The notes beneath the pieces were generated by a model, which had not been told where the DNA came from, ran no database searches, and was given only the letters and a program-made list of their open reading frames with translations. The translations under genes were made by a program, and so were the position numbers. A stretch of DNA of 44,098 nt from contig NZ_SMKC01000018.1 of assembly GCF_004348315.1 (NCBI RefSeq), positions 1 through 44,098 on the forward strand, read 5' to 3'. This DNA is from Streptomyces sp. 8K308 (GTDB lineage Bacteria > Actinomycetota > Actinomycetes > Streptomycetales > Streptomycetaceae). This document shows, in pieces, positions 1-8,277 of this stretch (position 1 is the stretch's first letter; each line of letters opens with the position of its first letter).

Positions 1-21
1 GGCGCGAGGGGGGCGGCGGGC

Positions 22-1116
22 CTAGCGGACCGGCGCCGGCTCCCGGGGATCGCTGAGCGGGGCGTAGACGCCGCACAGCACCGCTCGGCCGCCGTCCAAC
101 GCGAACGGGTCGACGGGCGCCGCGGCCGGCGCCTCGGCCCGCTCGCCGGGCAGCAGCGGGCGCAGCGCGTCCGACGGGTCGCTCGCGCAGTCCATCGGCC
201 CGAGCAACAGCTCGACCTCGCGGAGCAGCACGTTGCGGTCGCGCAGCTCCTCCCTGCCGAACTGCAGCCGCAGCTGCCGCTGCACGGTGAACGCGGCGAC
301 CGAGGCCGGCGCTCCGTCGCCGGTGCCGGCGGCACGCAGCGCGTAGGCGAGGACGTGGCGTGCGGTGACCTGGAGGGTGTCGTCGTTGGTCTCCACGAAG
401 GTGAAGCCGCCGTCCACGCGGACCTGGCCGTCGGCCAGCGCGACCTCGGCCGGGTCGAAGCGGATCAGCCAGTCCGTCGGCACCGACTGGAGGCCGTGGC
501 CGCGCATCGCGCTGTCGAACTGCCGCTGCTGCTCGGCGCCGAGCAGCTCGCGCACCGGCGTCACCGTGTCGCCGCCGAGCACCTCGGGGGTGAGGGCGCT
601 GGCCACCACGTACTCCTTGGCCAGGGTCAGCGCGGTGAGGACCTGCTCGCGCGAGAAGTGGTCGGTGGCCCGGGGGTCGGGCAGGTGGACGCCGCCGGCG
701 CCGATGCCGTAGCCGGCGGCCGGGGTGCCGGCGAACGCGGCCTCCGCGTCGACCCCGCCTGGCACCTCGTCGTCGGGGACCAGCACGACGGTGTCGGCGG
801 CCGGCGGGTCGGTGTTGAGCCGGACCGGGGGGTCGTACGGGTTGTTGTTGCCCAGGTAGATGGCGGCCGCGAAGGCCAGCAGGATGATCAGCGCCAGTGC
901 TATGCCCTGCATGGGCACCGTCCGGCCCTCGGCCGGCTCCGGCTCGCGCCGGCGCACCGCCGTCGTGTGGTCCTCGAGGCGCTCCTGCGCCGAGAACTCC
1001 TGGAGCCGAGCAGCTCTGACGAACGACTCGTCGAAGACGGTCGACTGGTACTCCTCGTCCCCGGCTCCCGGGGTGCCCCCGGGAATCCCCTCGGGAGGAT
1101 CTGTGCGCCCGGCCAC
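22..1116 (-). CDS. Single-pass membrane protein, conserved in actinomycetes, function unknown
   Basis: I do not recognise a function. From the GTG at 1116 the protein has 364 residues: an acidic cytoplasmic part containing TVFDESFVRAARLQEFSAQE (about residues 26-45), one hydrophobic helix (about 71-88, IALALIILLAFAAAIYLG), then a large outside domain of about 275 residues with two cysteines near the C-terminus that could pair. A longer frame opens at 1218, but GTG 1116 sits 6 nt after a TACGCT -10-like hexamer (1123-1128), which fits a leaderless transcript; the conserved part begins after this point. It lies downstream of proA and is a paralogue of the next gene (1274-2125), which has the same FDES/LDEA-type motif before its helix. 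Start choice is inference. Confidence 0.7.
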   Translation of the reverse strand: MAGRTDPPEGIPGGTPGAGDEEYQSTVFDESFVRAARLQEFSAQERLEDHTTAVRRREPEPAEGRTVPMQGIALALIILLAFAAAIYLGNNNPYDPPVRLNTDPPAADTVVLVPDDEVPGGVDAEAAFAGTPAAGYGIGAGGVHLPDPRATDHFSREQVLTALTLAKEYVVASALTPEVLGGDTVTPVRELLGAEQQRQFDSAMRGHGLQSVPTDWLIRFDPAEVALADGQVRVDGGFTFVETNDDTLQVTARHVLAYALRAAGTGDGAPASVAAFTVQRQLRLQFGREELRDRNVLLREVELLLGPMDCASDPSDALRPLLPGERAEAPAAAPVDPFALDGGRAVLCGVYAPLSDPREPAPVR

Positions 1117-1273
1117 CTGTCCAGCGTAAATCTCCGAGAGGACGGTCAACAGTCCCAGTCGGCGGGGATTTTGCCGAGCCCGCCCGCGCACCCGGCGCAC
1201 GCCCTCGGTGCGTCGCACCCTACGGCGCGTGATGGCGTGGGGTCGGCGACCGGCCGCGTCCCACCGCGGGGGG

Positions 1274-2125
1274 CTACAGGGAGCCGTCCTCGTCGATCAC
1301 CTCGGTCGCTTCGGTCACCTCGGTCAACTCGGGCAACTCGGCCTCCACGGCCGAGCCCTCGCCGGTCTCCCCCTCGGCCTCCTCGACGGCGTCGGAGTCC
1401 GTGGGCTCGGTGGGGGCCGGCGGCGTCGGCCCCGGTAGCCGCGAGGGGCCGGAGCCGGCGCGCTGGATGGCTATCAGCGCGAAGGCGATCACGCTGATGC
1501 CCATCACCATGGCCAGCACGCACGCGACCGGCCGCTGCCAGCGCAGCGGCCGCCAGCCGGCGGGCGCCTCGGCGTGCGCGGCCGAGGGGCCGGCGCCGGA
1601 ACCGGGTATCGCGCCGTAGCCGCCGCCGTAGGGCGGGTAGGGGCTGCCGAAGGCCAACCCGTCCTGCTCCGCCAGCTCGTCGTACTCGCCGTCCGGCAGT
1701 TCTGGCAGGTAGCGGGTGTAGTCGGAGCTGTCGAAACGGCCCTCGTCGTCGGGGTCCTCGCCGTCCGCCTCCTCGTCGAGGAAGCTGGCCGGGCCGCCCG
1801 GCTCGAACCCGCCGAGCCCGTCGGAGGAGCCGGGGTCGAGGTCCGGGTCTCGGTAGAACCCGACCTCGCCGCCCGCCTCGGCCTCCAACTCGGCCTCGGA
1901 CTCGGCGCGCTCCAGAGCCGCGTACAGGATCCGCTCGGCCGCGGTCGGCTCGTGAACCTCGGCCGCCTCGATGAATGCCTCGTCCAGCACCACCGAGGCG
2001 AACGCCTCGTCGGCGGCCCCGATGTCCTCGCTGTTGGGCCCCTCGCCATTCGGCGACGGCAGGCCCCCCACGTCGTCCGGCACGCAACCAGCGTAGGCCG
2101 AATAAGCGGCCAGGGGGAGGGCCAT
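1274..2125 (-). CDS. Acidic single-pass membrane protein, paralogue of the neighbouring gene
   Basis: A 283-residue protein from ATG 2125, or 269 residues from a GTG at 2083. The segment SVVLDEAFIEAAEVHEPTAA (about residues 44-63) aligns with the same region of the gene at 22-1116. A long, strongly acidic linker follows, then one membrane helix (about 200-220) and a short acidic tail. This is like its neighbour in topology but without the large outside domain. ATG 2125 lies 7 nt after the proA stop and a GGAG is about 10 nt upstream of it; GTG 2083 lies 6 nt after TACGCT (2090-2095), exactly the spacing seen in the paralogue, so either start is possible. Function unknown; proximity suggests the pair acts together. 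Confidence 0.7.
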   Translation of the reverse strand: MALPLAAYSAYAGCVPDDVGGLPSPNGEGPNSEDIGAADEAFASVVLDEAFIEAAEVHEPTAAERILYAALERAESEAELEAEAGGEVGFYRDPDLDPGSSDGLGGFEPGGPASFLDEEADGEDPDDEGRFDSSDYTRYLPELPDGEYDELAEQDGLAFGSPYPPYGGGYGAIPGSGAGPSAAHAEAPAGWRPLRWQRPVACVLAMVMGISVIAFALIAIQRAGSGPSRLPGPTPPAPTEPTDSDAVEEAEGETGEGSAVEAELPELTEVTEATEVIDEDGSL

Positions 2126-2132
2126 CCGGATT

Positions 2133-3419
2133 TCACTCCACGGTGTGACCTTCGCCGGTGACCACGTAGCGGGTGGTCGTCAGCTCGGGCAGTCCCATGG
2201 GGCCGCGCGCGTGCAGTTTCTGCGTGGAGATGCCGATCTCGGCGCCGAAGCCGAAGCGGCCGCCGTCCGTGAAGCGGGTGGAGGCGTTGACCATCACGGC
2301 CGCCGAGTCCATCAGCGAGACGAAACGCTTCGCCACCGCGCCGTCCCGGGTGACGATGGCCTCGGTGTGGCCCGAGGTCCAGCGGCGGATGTGCGCGACG
2401 GCCGCGTCCAGGTCGGGCACCACGGCGGCCGCGATGTCGTAACTCAGGTACTCGGTCTCCCAGTCGGCGTCGGTGGCCGGCACCACCTCGACGCCGGCGC
2501 CGGCGCCCGCCTTCCGCCACGCCTCGTCCCCGTGCACGGTCACCCCGGCCGCGGTCAGGGCCGCGAGCGCCAGCGGCAGGAAGCGGTCCGCGACCCCCTG
2601 GTGCACCAGCACCGTCTCCGCCGCGTTGCAGACGCTGGGGCGCTGCGCCTTGGAGTTGACCAGCAGCTCGACGGCCATGTCCAGGTCGGCGTGCTCGTCC
2701 ACGTAGACGTGGCAGTTGCCGGTGCCGGTCTCGATCACCGGCACGGTCGACTCGGTCACCACGGTCTCGATCAGCGACGCGCCGCCGCGCGGGATCAGCA
2801 CGTCCACCAGGCCGCGGGCCCGCATCAGCTCGCGCACCGACTCCCGGCTGGTGCCCGGCACCAGCTGCACGGCGTCGGCCGGCAGCCCGGCGTCGGCCAC
2901 GGCGTCCCGCACGACCGCGACCAGCGCCTCGTTGGAGGCGTAGGCCGAGGACGAGCCGCGCAGCAGCGCCGCGTTGCCCGACTTCAGGCACAGCACCGCG
3001 GCGTCCACCGTGACGTTGGGGCGACCCTCGTAGATGATGCCGACGACGCCGAGCGGGACCCTGATCTGCCGCAGCTCAAGGCCGTTCGGCAGCGTCGAGC
3101 CGCGCACCACCTCACCCACCGGGTCGGGCAGCGCGACGACGTCCCGCACGTCGGAGGCGATGGCCGCGATCCGCTCGGCGGTGAGGGTCAGCCGGTCGAT
3201 CACGGTCTCCGTGGTGCCGGCCTCGCGCGCCCTCGCCACGTCCCCGGCGTTGGCCTCGACCACCTCGGCGGCCCGCGCCTCCAGCGCGTCCGCGACGGCC
3301 AGCAGCGCCCTGTCCCGCGCGGTGCGCGGCAGCGGCGCCAGGGCGGCCGCGGCGGCCCTGGCCCGGCGGGCGGTGGCGATGACGGGGGAATCGGCGGAGG
3401 CGGGCACGCTGCTGGTCAT
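2133..3419 (-). CDS. proA: Gamma-glutamyl phosphate reductase
   Basis: Second step of proline synthesis: NADPH-dependent reduction of L-glutamate 5-phosphate to glutamate-5-semialdehyde, in the cytosol. The 428 residues match the family length. Family features visible are [20 protein letters not shown], the stretch [29 protein letters not shown], and the catalytic cysteine in [16 protein letters not shown]. It is on the same strand as proB, separated by a small conserved gene. No Shine-Dalgarno is seen before ATG 3419, but TACCCT (3427-3432) ends 7 nt upstream, which fits a leaderless transcript of its own. The stop is followed closely by the membrane protein gene at 2125. Confidence 0.97.
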   Translation of the reverse strand: MTSSVPASADSPVIATARRARAAAAALAPLPRTARDRALLAVADALEARAAEVVEANAGDVARAREAGTTETVIDRLTLTAERIAAIASDVRDVVALPDPVGEVVRGSTLPNGLELRQIRVPLGVVGIIYEGRPNVTVDAAVLCLKSGNAALLRGSSSAYASNEALVAVVRDAVADAGLPADAVQLVPGTSRESVRELMRARGLVDVLIPRGGASLIETVVTESTVPVIETGTGNCHVYVDEHADLDMAVELLVNSKAQRPSVCNAAETVLVHQGVADRFLPLALAALTAAGVTVHGDEAWRKAGAGAGVEVVPATDADWETEYLSYDIAAAVVPDLDAAVAHIRRWTSGHTEAIVTRDGAVAKRFVSLMDSAAVMVNASTRFTDGGRFGFGAEIGISTQKLHARGPMGLPELTTTRYVVTGEGHTVE

Positions 3420-3523
3420 GGTGTGCAGGGTAGTCGCCGCCCGGCCCGCGGCCGAACCCGTTTCACGAGGCGGTCAAGCGGGACCCGACGGGCCCTGGAG
3501 CGGGCTCCGGGGGCGCCAGGGCT

Positions 3524-3940
3524 CTAGAAGGGGTGGACGCCGACCGGGGCGGCCGGCGGTGGGCCGTAGCCCTCGGCGACGCGCTGGTGGTAGGTCTCCC
3601 GGCCGATCACCTCGAGGCCGACGATCTCCCACGGCGGCAGCTGCGCCGAGCGCCGGTGCTCCCCCCACAGGCGCAGCGCGACGGCCGCTGCGTCGTGCAG
3701 GTCGCGTGCCTCCTCCCAGTACCTGATCTCGGCGTGGTCTCGGGCGTAGCGGCTGGTGAGCAGGAAGGGGTGGTCGTTCGCCAGCCGCTCGAGGCCGCTG
3801 CGGACGTCCTGCAACGGCGCGGCGGGTCCCGCCACGCTGAGCGTGATGTGCCACAGCCGGGCTGCGGGGTGCTGGGCGTCTGTCCGCCGCTCCTCCCCCA
3901 CCGCCCCGGTGCCTCCCTGGACGCTGGCCAGTCGCCTCAC
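3524..3940 (-). CDS. Conserved hypothetical protein between proB and proA
   Basis: A 138-residue soluble protein I cannot assign. The central part, WHITLSVAGPAAPLQDVRSG followed by LERLANDHPFLLTSRYARDHAEIRYWEEARDL in two blocks, reads as an alpha/beta fold of about 100 residues ending in a proline-rich tail (PPPAAPVGVHPF). GTG 3940 is supported by AGGAGG six bases upstream. A gene of this size in the same place is, from memory, usual between proB and proA in Streptomyces; no role in proline synthesis is shown. The following 104 bases up to proA hold no obvious hairpin. Confidence 0.75.
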   Translation of the reverse strand: MRRLASVQGGTGAVGEERRTDAQHPAARLWHITLSVAGPAAPLQDVRSGLERLANDHPFLLTSRYARDHAEIRYWEEARDLHDAAAVALRLWGEHRRSAQLPPWEIVGLEVIGRETYHQRVAEGYGPPPAAPVGVHPF

Positions 3941-4195
3941 CGGCGGCCTCCTGACGTGGTGCTCGTGCTGCTGCTCGTGCGCTTGGTGACGCTGGGTGAC
4001 GCTTGTGGCTCCAGGCGGGTGACGCGCGACGAGCCACTCGTCGAGTTGACCAGTTCACGGGGCGCCACGGGGGCCGTTTCCCGGAACCTTCGGTGGAAAG
4101 ACTGGTCTTTCACAGATCCGGCACCGGCCCGGTGTCCGTCACGGTACGGCGCGCGGCGAGCGGCACCGAGGAGGCGGGAGGAGGCGCCGAGGAGA
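3941..4195. other. Gap between proB and the small conserved gene; short palindrome and direct repeats
   Basis: No convincing coding region. It contains a perfect 16-base palindrome, GAAAGACTGGTCTTTC (4096-4111), a candidate operator or small hairpin, and three copies of GGTGACGC within about 45 bases (about 3984-4028). Neither resembles a site I can name. Confidence 0.4.
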
Positions 4196-5317
4196 TCATG
4201 CCCGCAACAGCACCAGGTCATCGCGGTGGACGACCTCCCGCTCGTAGGCCGGGCCGAGCTCGCGGGCCAGGTCGTGCGTGGAGCGGCCGATCAACCGGGG
4301 GATTTCGCGTGCGTCGAAGTTGACGAGCCCGCGGGCCACGGCGCGGCCCGACTCGTCGAGCAGTTCGATCGGCTCCCCGGCGGTGAACTCGCCCGCCACG
4401 CCGGTGATCCCGGCCGGCAGCAGCGAGCTGCCGCGCTCGGTGATGGCCCGCACGGCGCCCGAGTCGAGCGTGACCGAGCCGCGCGGCGTCGAGGCGTGGG
4501 CCAGCCACAGCAGCCGGCCGGCCGAGCGGCGCCCGGTCGGCCGGAAGTAGGTGCCGACGGGGGCGCCGGAGAGCGCGTCGGCGGCCTGGCTCGCGGAGGC
4601 GAGGACGACGGGGATGCCGGCTCCGGTGGCGATGGCGGCGGCCTCCACCTTGGTGACCATCCCGCCGGTGCCGACGCCGGCCCGGCCGGCCTTGCCGATC
4701 TCGATGCCGGCCAGGTCCTCGGGCCCGGTGACCTCCGCTATCCGGCTGGTGCCTGGCTTGCCCGGGTCGCCGTCGTAGAGACCGTCGACGTCGGAGAGCA
4801 GCACCAGCAGGTCGGCGCGGACCAGGTGGGCGACGAGGGCGGCGAGCCGGTCGTTGTCGCCGAACCGGATCTCGTCGGTGGCGACCGTGTCGTTCTCGTT
4901 GACGACGGGGACCGCGCCCATGGTGAACAGCTGGTCGAGGGTGCGGTAAGCGTTGCGGTAGTGGGCGCGGCGGCTGGTGTCGTCCGAGGTGAGCAGCACC
5001 TGCCCGACGCGGCGCCCGTAGCGGGCGAAGGAGGCGGTGTAACGGGCGAGCAGCAGGCCCTGCCCGACGCTGGCCGCGGCCTGCTGGCGGGGCAGGTCCG
5101 AGGGCCGGCGCGACAGGCCGAGCGGGGCGAGACCCGCGGCGATCGCGCCGGACGAAACCAGTACGATCTGCCTCCCGTCCTGTTTCACCAGCACATCGAC
5201 GAGTGCGTCCACCCGGTCGGCGTCGAGCCCTCCGGCCGCGGTGGTCAGCGAGGATGAGCCGATCTTGACGACGATCCTGCGGGCGTCGGAGACGTCCTGC
5301 CGTGGTGCCGCTGCCAC
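4196..5317 (-). CDS. proB: Glutamate 5-kinase with PUA domain
   Basis: First step of proline synthesis: ATP-dependent phosphorylation of L-glutamate to glutamyl 5-phosphate. The 373 residues hold an amino-acid kinase domain (about 1-260) and a C-terminal PUA domain (about 280-365). Visible motifs: RIVVKIGSSSLT at the start, VLVSSGAIAAG, VVNENDTVATDEIRFGDND, LLSDVDGLYDGDP, and GTGGMVTKVEAAAIAT. The start is a GTG at 5317. The PUA-containing form is the one usually inhibited by proline; that is family knowledge, not shown here. A TAGATT hexamer (5369-5374) upstream could be the -10 box, without a clear -35. Confidence 0.97.
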   Translation of the reverse strand: MAAAPRQDVSDARRIVVKIGSSSLTTAAGGLDADRVDALVDVLVKQDGRQIVLVSSGAIAAGLAPLGLSRRPSDLPRQQAAASVGQGLLLARYTASFARYGRRVGQVLLTSDDTSRRAHYRNAYRTLDQLFTMGAVPVVNENDTVATDEIRFGDNDRLAALVAHLVRADLLVLLSDVDGLYDGDPGKPGTSRIAEVTGPEDLAGIEIGKAGRAGVGTGGMVTKVEAAAIATGAGIPVVLASASQAADALSGAPVGTYFRPTGRRSAGRLLWLAHASTPRGSVTLDSGAVRAITERGSSLLPAGITGVAGEFTAGEPIELLDESGRAVARGLVNFDAREIPRLIGRSTHDLARELGPAYEREVVHRDDLVLLRA

Positions 5318-5368
5318 CGTGGTACCCCTGCGTTCGTTCGTTCCCGGTCGAACTGACCTGTCGGGCGT

Positions 5369-5374
5369 AATCTA
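5369..5374 (-). promoter_or_regulatory. Possible -10 box for proB
   Basis: TAGATT read on the minus strand, 52 nt upstream of the proB start. No good -35 is visible at 17-18 nt, so support is weak. Confidence 0.25.
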
Positions 5375-5474
5375 CGCGACCCTCGCGTGCCGGAAGATCG
5401 CCTCAGCGCTCATACAACCGTAACCTCGCGGTTCGCCGCCGCGCTTTTTCCGGCCTCGCGTGCCGCTGGAGGCG

Positions 5475-5513
5475 GTGTCCTCCCACGGCGTCCTCCCACG
5501 GCGTCCTCCCACT
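5475..5513. repeat. Three tandem copies of a 13-bp unit
   Basis: Consecutive units of the form GCGTCCTCCCACG (5475-5487, 5488-5500, 5501-5513), each with at most one or two differences. They lie in the divergent gap between proB and the TagF-like gene, upstream of its start. Copy number could vary between strains. No role is evident. Confidence 0.8.
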
Positions 5514-5604
5514 GCGGTCGCGTTCCGCCACGCCGCCGGTTTTCATGGCCTTGCGGCCTGTCATCTGTTCACCTCCCCCCACGACGCATTTCGGGAGCCC
5601 CACC

Positions 5605-7638
5605 TTGCCCGCTGCACCGCCGCCTCGCCGCGGCACGCAAGCTCTTGCCCCCGGCATCCTGCTCGCCCTCTTCACCGCGCAGTTCCTCGGCGCGCTGCTG
5701 CCGAACGCGCCGCTGCTGTGCGCCGCCGGCGCGGGCGGCCTCACGTTCGAACTCGCGGTGCGCCGCTGGCGCCCCGGTGCGCTGTCGCTGCTCAACCGGG
5801 TCCGGTGCGACGAGACGGTCAGACAGCTGCTGCGGGACCTGCTTTTCGTGCTCGGCCTCGTCCACCTCACGGACGTGGGCGGGACGACGCGCCTGGCGCT
5901 GGTCGGCGGCCTGCTCGCCGGCTACGCGGCGCACTTCCTGTGCCGGGCGATCGCCATGCAGGTGCGGCGCCAGCGCACCCTGCCGGTGCTCACCCGGAAC
6001 GTCGACGCGAGCGAGCTGCGGCTCTCGCCGGCGCCGCCACGGCTGCTGACCAGCCCGGCCCGCCGGATCCCGCTGTTCTCCGTGCCGGCGACGGCCGGGC
6101 TGCTCGCCGCGGTGGCCAGCGGGCGGCCGTCATGGGGGCTGCTCGGCGTCGGCGTCACGCTCGCGCTGTTCGCGGGGGCCGCGGTCCTTCTCGCGACCTG
6201 GCTGCTGCCGGCCAGGCGGCCACCGGGCGACGAGGCGGTGCTCGAGTGGTTCACGCGCTGGCTCGCCGAGTACCGGCCCGAGGTCGGCCTCTACTTCTCC
6301 GGCGGCTCTGGCACCGCCTACCAGGCCAACATGTGGCTGTCCACGATGGCCGCGCTCGACCGCAGGGCGATGGTGGTGCTGCGGGAACGACCGATGGTCC
6401 AGCAGATCGCGGCCACCGACCTGCCGGTGGTGTGCCTGCCCCGGGTCGCCCACCTGATGCTGCTCGAACACTCCTCGCTGAAGGTGCTGATCCACCCGGC
6501 GAACGCGCCCAAGACCTCGCAGGTGCTGCGGATCCCCACGATCAAGCACGCGTTCGTCAACCACGGGGAGAGCGACAAGCTGTCCAGCTGCAACCCGTAC
6601 GCCAAGGTGTACGACGAGGTGTGGGTCGCGGGCCCGGCGGCACGGCGGCGCTACGCGCTGGCGGACGTCGGGGTCGACGACCGCGACGTGGTGGAGGTGG
6701 GCCGGCCGCAGCTCGCCCCCATCCGCCGGTCCGCGGGCCCGCCGCCGCCCGGGGGACCGATCACGGTGCTGTACGCGCCGACGTGGGAGGGCTGGACCGA
6801 CGACCCCGGCAACACGTCGGTGATCCTGGCCGGCGAGAGCATCGTCCGGGCGCTGCTGGCCGACCCGCGCGTGCGGCTGCTCTACAAGCCGCACCCCATG
6901 ACCGGCACGGTCAACCGCGCGGCGGCATCGGCCGACGCGGCCATCCGCGCCCACATCGCGAGCGTCGGGGGCGCCCCGACCCCCGTCATCTCGTCCCTCG
7001 ACGACGCACCCGTCCCCGCGCGGCGGGGGGCCGTGGGCCGCCAGGCCGACGACATGGAGCGGATGGTCGCGCAGGGGCCGCCCGAGCCGGAGCGCGCCGC
7101 GGAGGTGGCGGCACACGCCACCGCGTGGGCCGCCGCGTTCTGGGCGGCGCAGTCGGCCAGGGCGCACCTGGTGTTGACCGGGCCCCGGCCGGACATCTAC
7201 AGCTGCTTCAACCAGACCGACCTGCTGATCGCCGACGTGTCGAGCGTCGTCGCCGACTACCTGGCCAGCGGCAAGCCGTACGCGGTCGTCAACACCAGCG
7301 GCCTGTCCGAGGAGGAGTTCCGCGCCGCCAATCCCACCGTGCGGGCCGCGACCATCGTGCCGCCCGACGCGGCGGGGCTGACCGCGCTGCTCGACGCCGT
7401 CGTCGACCCGGCGCTCGACACCCTGGCGGCGGCCCGCGCCGAGCTCACCGAGTTCCTGCTCGGCCCGGCGAAGCCGCCGTCGCTGGTCCGCTTCCGGGCC
7501 GCCGTGGACGCCCTGTGCGCGGCGGCCGAGGCCCGGCGGGCGCGGCAGCGGGAGGGGGAGAGCGCACAGGAGGTGCCGATGACGCACCGATCTAGCGAGC
7601 CAGCCGAGCGGTCAGCCAGTCGCCGATCCGGCGCGTGA
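5605..7638 (+). CDS. Membrane-anchored CDP-glycerol glycerophosphotransferase-like protein (TagF-like)
   Basis: Likely transfers polyol-phosphate units from a CDP-activated donor onto a growing wall polymer, at the inner face of the membrane. From TTG 5605 it has 677 residues. The first 220 or so carry about six hydrophobic helices; the rest is a TagF-type glycosyltransferase-B fold with YFSGGSGTAYQANMW, VNHGESDKLSS, LYAPTWEGWTDDPGN, LYKPHP and ADVSSVVADYLASGKPYAV, the last matching the TDYSS..DY..SGKP signature of the family. The frame is open from ATG 5545 (697 residues), but TTG 5605 has GGGAG seven bases upstream and ATG 5545 has no ribosome site. Its closest relative in the window is 12521-14584. 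Its 3' end overlaps the hydrolase at 7592-8200 by 47 bases, tail to tail. Substrate (glycerol or ribitol phosphate) cannot be told. Confidence 0.85.
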   Translation: MPAAPPPRRGTQALAPGILLALFTAQFLGALLPNAPLLCAAGAGGLTFELAVRRWRPGALSLLNRVRCDETVRQLLRDLLFVLGLVHLTDVGGTTRLALVGGLLAGYAAHFLCRAIAMQVRRQRTLPVLTRNVDASELRLSPAPPRLLTSPARRIPLFSVPATAGLLAAVASGRPSWGLLGVGVTLALFAGAAVLLATWLLPARRPPGDEAVLEWFTRWLAEYRPEVGLYFSGGSGTAYQANMWLSTMAALDRRAMVVLRERPMVQQIAATDLPVVCLPRVAHLMLLEHSSLKVLIHPANAPKTSQVLRIPTIKHAFVNHGESDKLSSCNPYAKVYDEVWVAGPAARRRYALADVGVDDRDVVEVGRPQLAPIRRSAGPPPPGGPITVLYAPTWEGWTDDPGNTSVILAGESIVRALLADPRVRLLYKPHPMTGTVNRAAASADAAIRAHIASVGGAPTPVISSLDDAPVPARRGAVGRQADDMERMVAQGPPEPERAAEVAAHATAWAAAFWAAQSARAHLVLTGPRPDIYSCFNQTDLLIADVSSVVADYLASGKPYAVVNTSGLSEEEFRAANPTVRAATIVPPDAAGLTALLDAVVDPALDTLAAARAELTEFLLGPAKPPSLVRFRAAVDALCAAAEARRARQREGESAQEVPMTHRSSEPAERSASRRSGA

Positions 7639-8200
7639 CGGACGGCTGGGGCGCGGCCAGGCCGTGCCCGACCCCCGGCATCTCGATCAGCTCCGTGCCG
7701 GCCGGCAGCTCGGGGAACTCCTCGGGCCGGCCGAAGGGATCGGAGCCGCCCTGCACGACCAGCGTCGGCACCCCGGCCCCGGTCAGTTCGTCGGCCCGGG
7801 ACCTCTCGGGCCGGCCCGGTGGGTGCAGCGGGAATGACAGCGCCAGCACGGCGCGGGCGCCCAGTGGGCGCGCCGTGCGGCAGGCCACCCGTGCGCCGGC
7901 GCTGCGCCCGCCCGCGATCACGGGCAGGGCGGGCTTCGCGAGTTCCGGCCACAGCGCCGTCCAGGCCGCGTCCAGGGTGCGCGGCGCCGGGGCGACCTTC
8001 TTGCCTGCCACCCGCCACGGCTGCTCGACCAGCGCCACGGTGATCCCGCGCGCCGGCAGCGCGGCGGCCAGGGCCTGGAGGTCGGCGGTCTCGATGCCCC
8101 CGCCGGCGCCGTGCCCGAGGGCCAGCACGGCCCGGGCGCCGGCGGCCGCGTGCCAGGTGATCCGCGCGTCCCCCGCGGGTGTGTGCACAGTTCGCGTCAT
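7592..8200 (-). CDS. Alpha/beta hydrolase (KANL3/Tex30-type)
   Basis: A 202-residue cytosolic hydrolase of the compact dienelactone-hydrolase/KANL3-Tex30 type. The oxyanion segment ALGHGAGGG, nucleophile elbow GGRSAGA, the acid in VVQGGSDPFG and the catalytic histidine in MPGVGHGLAAP are all present, so it should be active on an ester or similar bond; substrate unknown. Convergent with the TagF-like gene and overlapping it by 47 bases; divergent from the acyltransferase at 8278, with a 77-base gap between. No signal peptide. Confidence 0.85.
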   Translation of the reverse strand: MTRTVHTPAGDARITWHAAAGARAVLALGHGAGGGIETADLQALAAALPARGITVALVEQPWRVAGKKVAPAPRTLDAAWTALWPELAKPALPVIAGGRSAGARVACRTARPLGARAVLALSFPLHPPGRPERSRADELTGAGVPTLVVQGGSDPFGRPEEFPELPAGTELIEMPGVGHGLAAPQPSVTRRIGDWLTARLAR

Positions 8201-8262
8201 AGGCCCAGATTGTGGCAGCCGCCGGCCGCTCCCCCAGGCCTCGCCTTAACGCCGGCTGACGC

Positions 8263-8268
8263 TATGGT
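8263..8268 (+). promoter_or_regulatory. Possible -10 box of the acyltransferase gene
   Basis: TATGGT ends 9 bases before ATG 8278, and no Shine-Dalgarno lies before that ATG, so the transcript may be leaderless. No -35 at the right distance is obvious. Confidence 0.3.
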
Positions 8269-8277
8269 TCCGAATTG

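Noticed and set aside
5545..5604. ATG 5545 as start of the TagF-like gene
   Set aside because: No ribosome site before it; TTG 5605 has GGGAG at the right distance.
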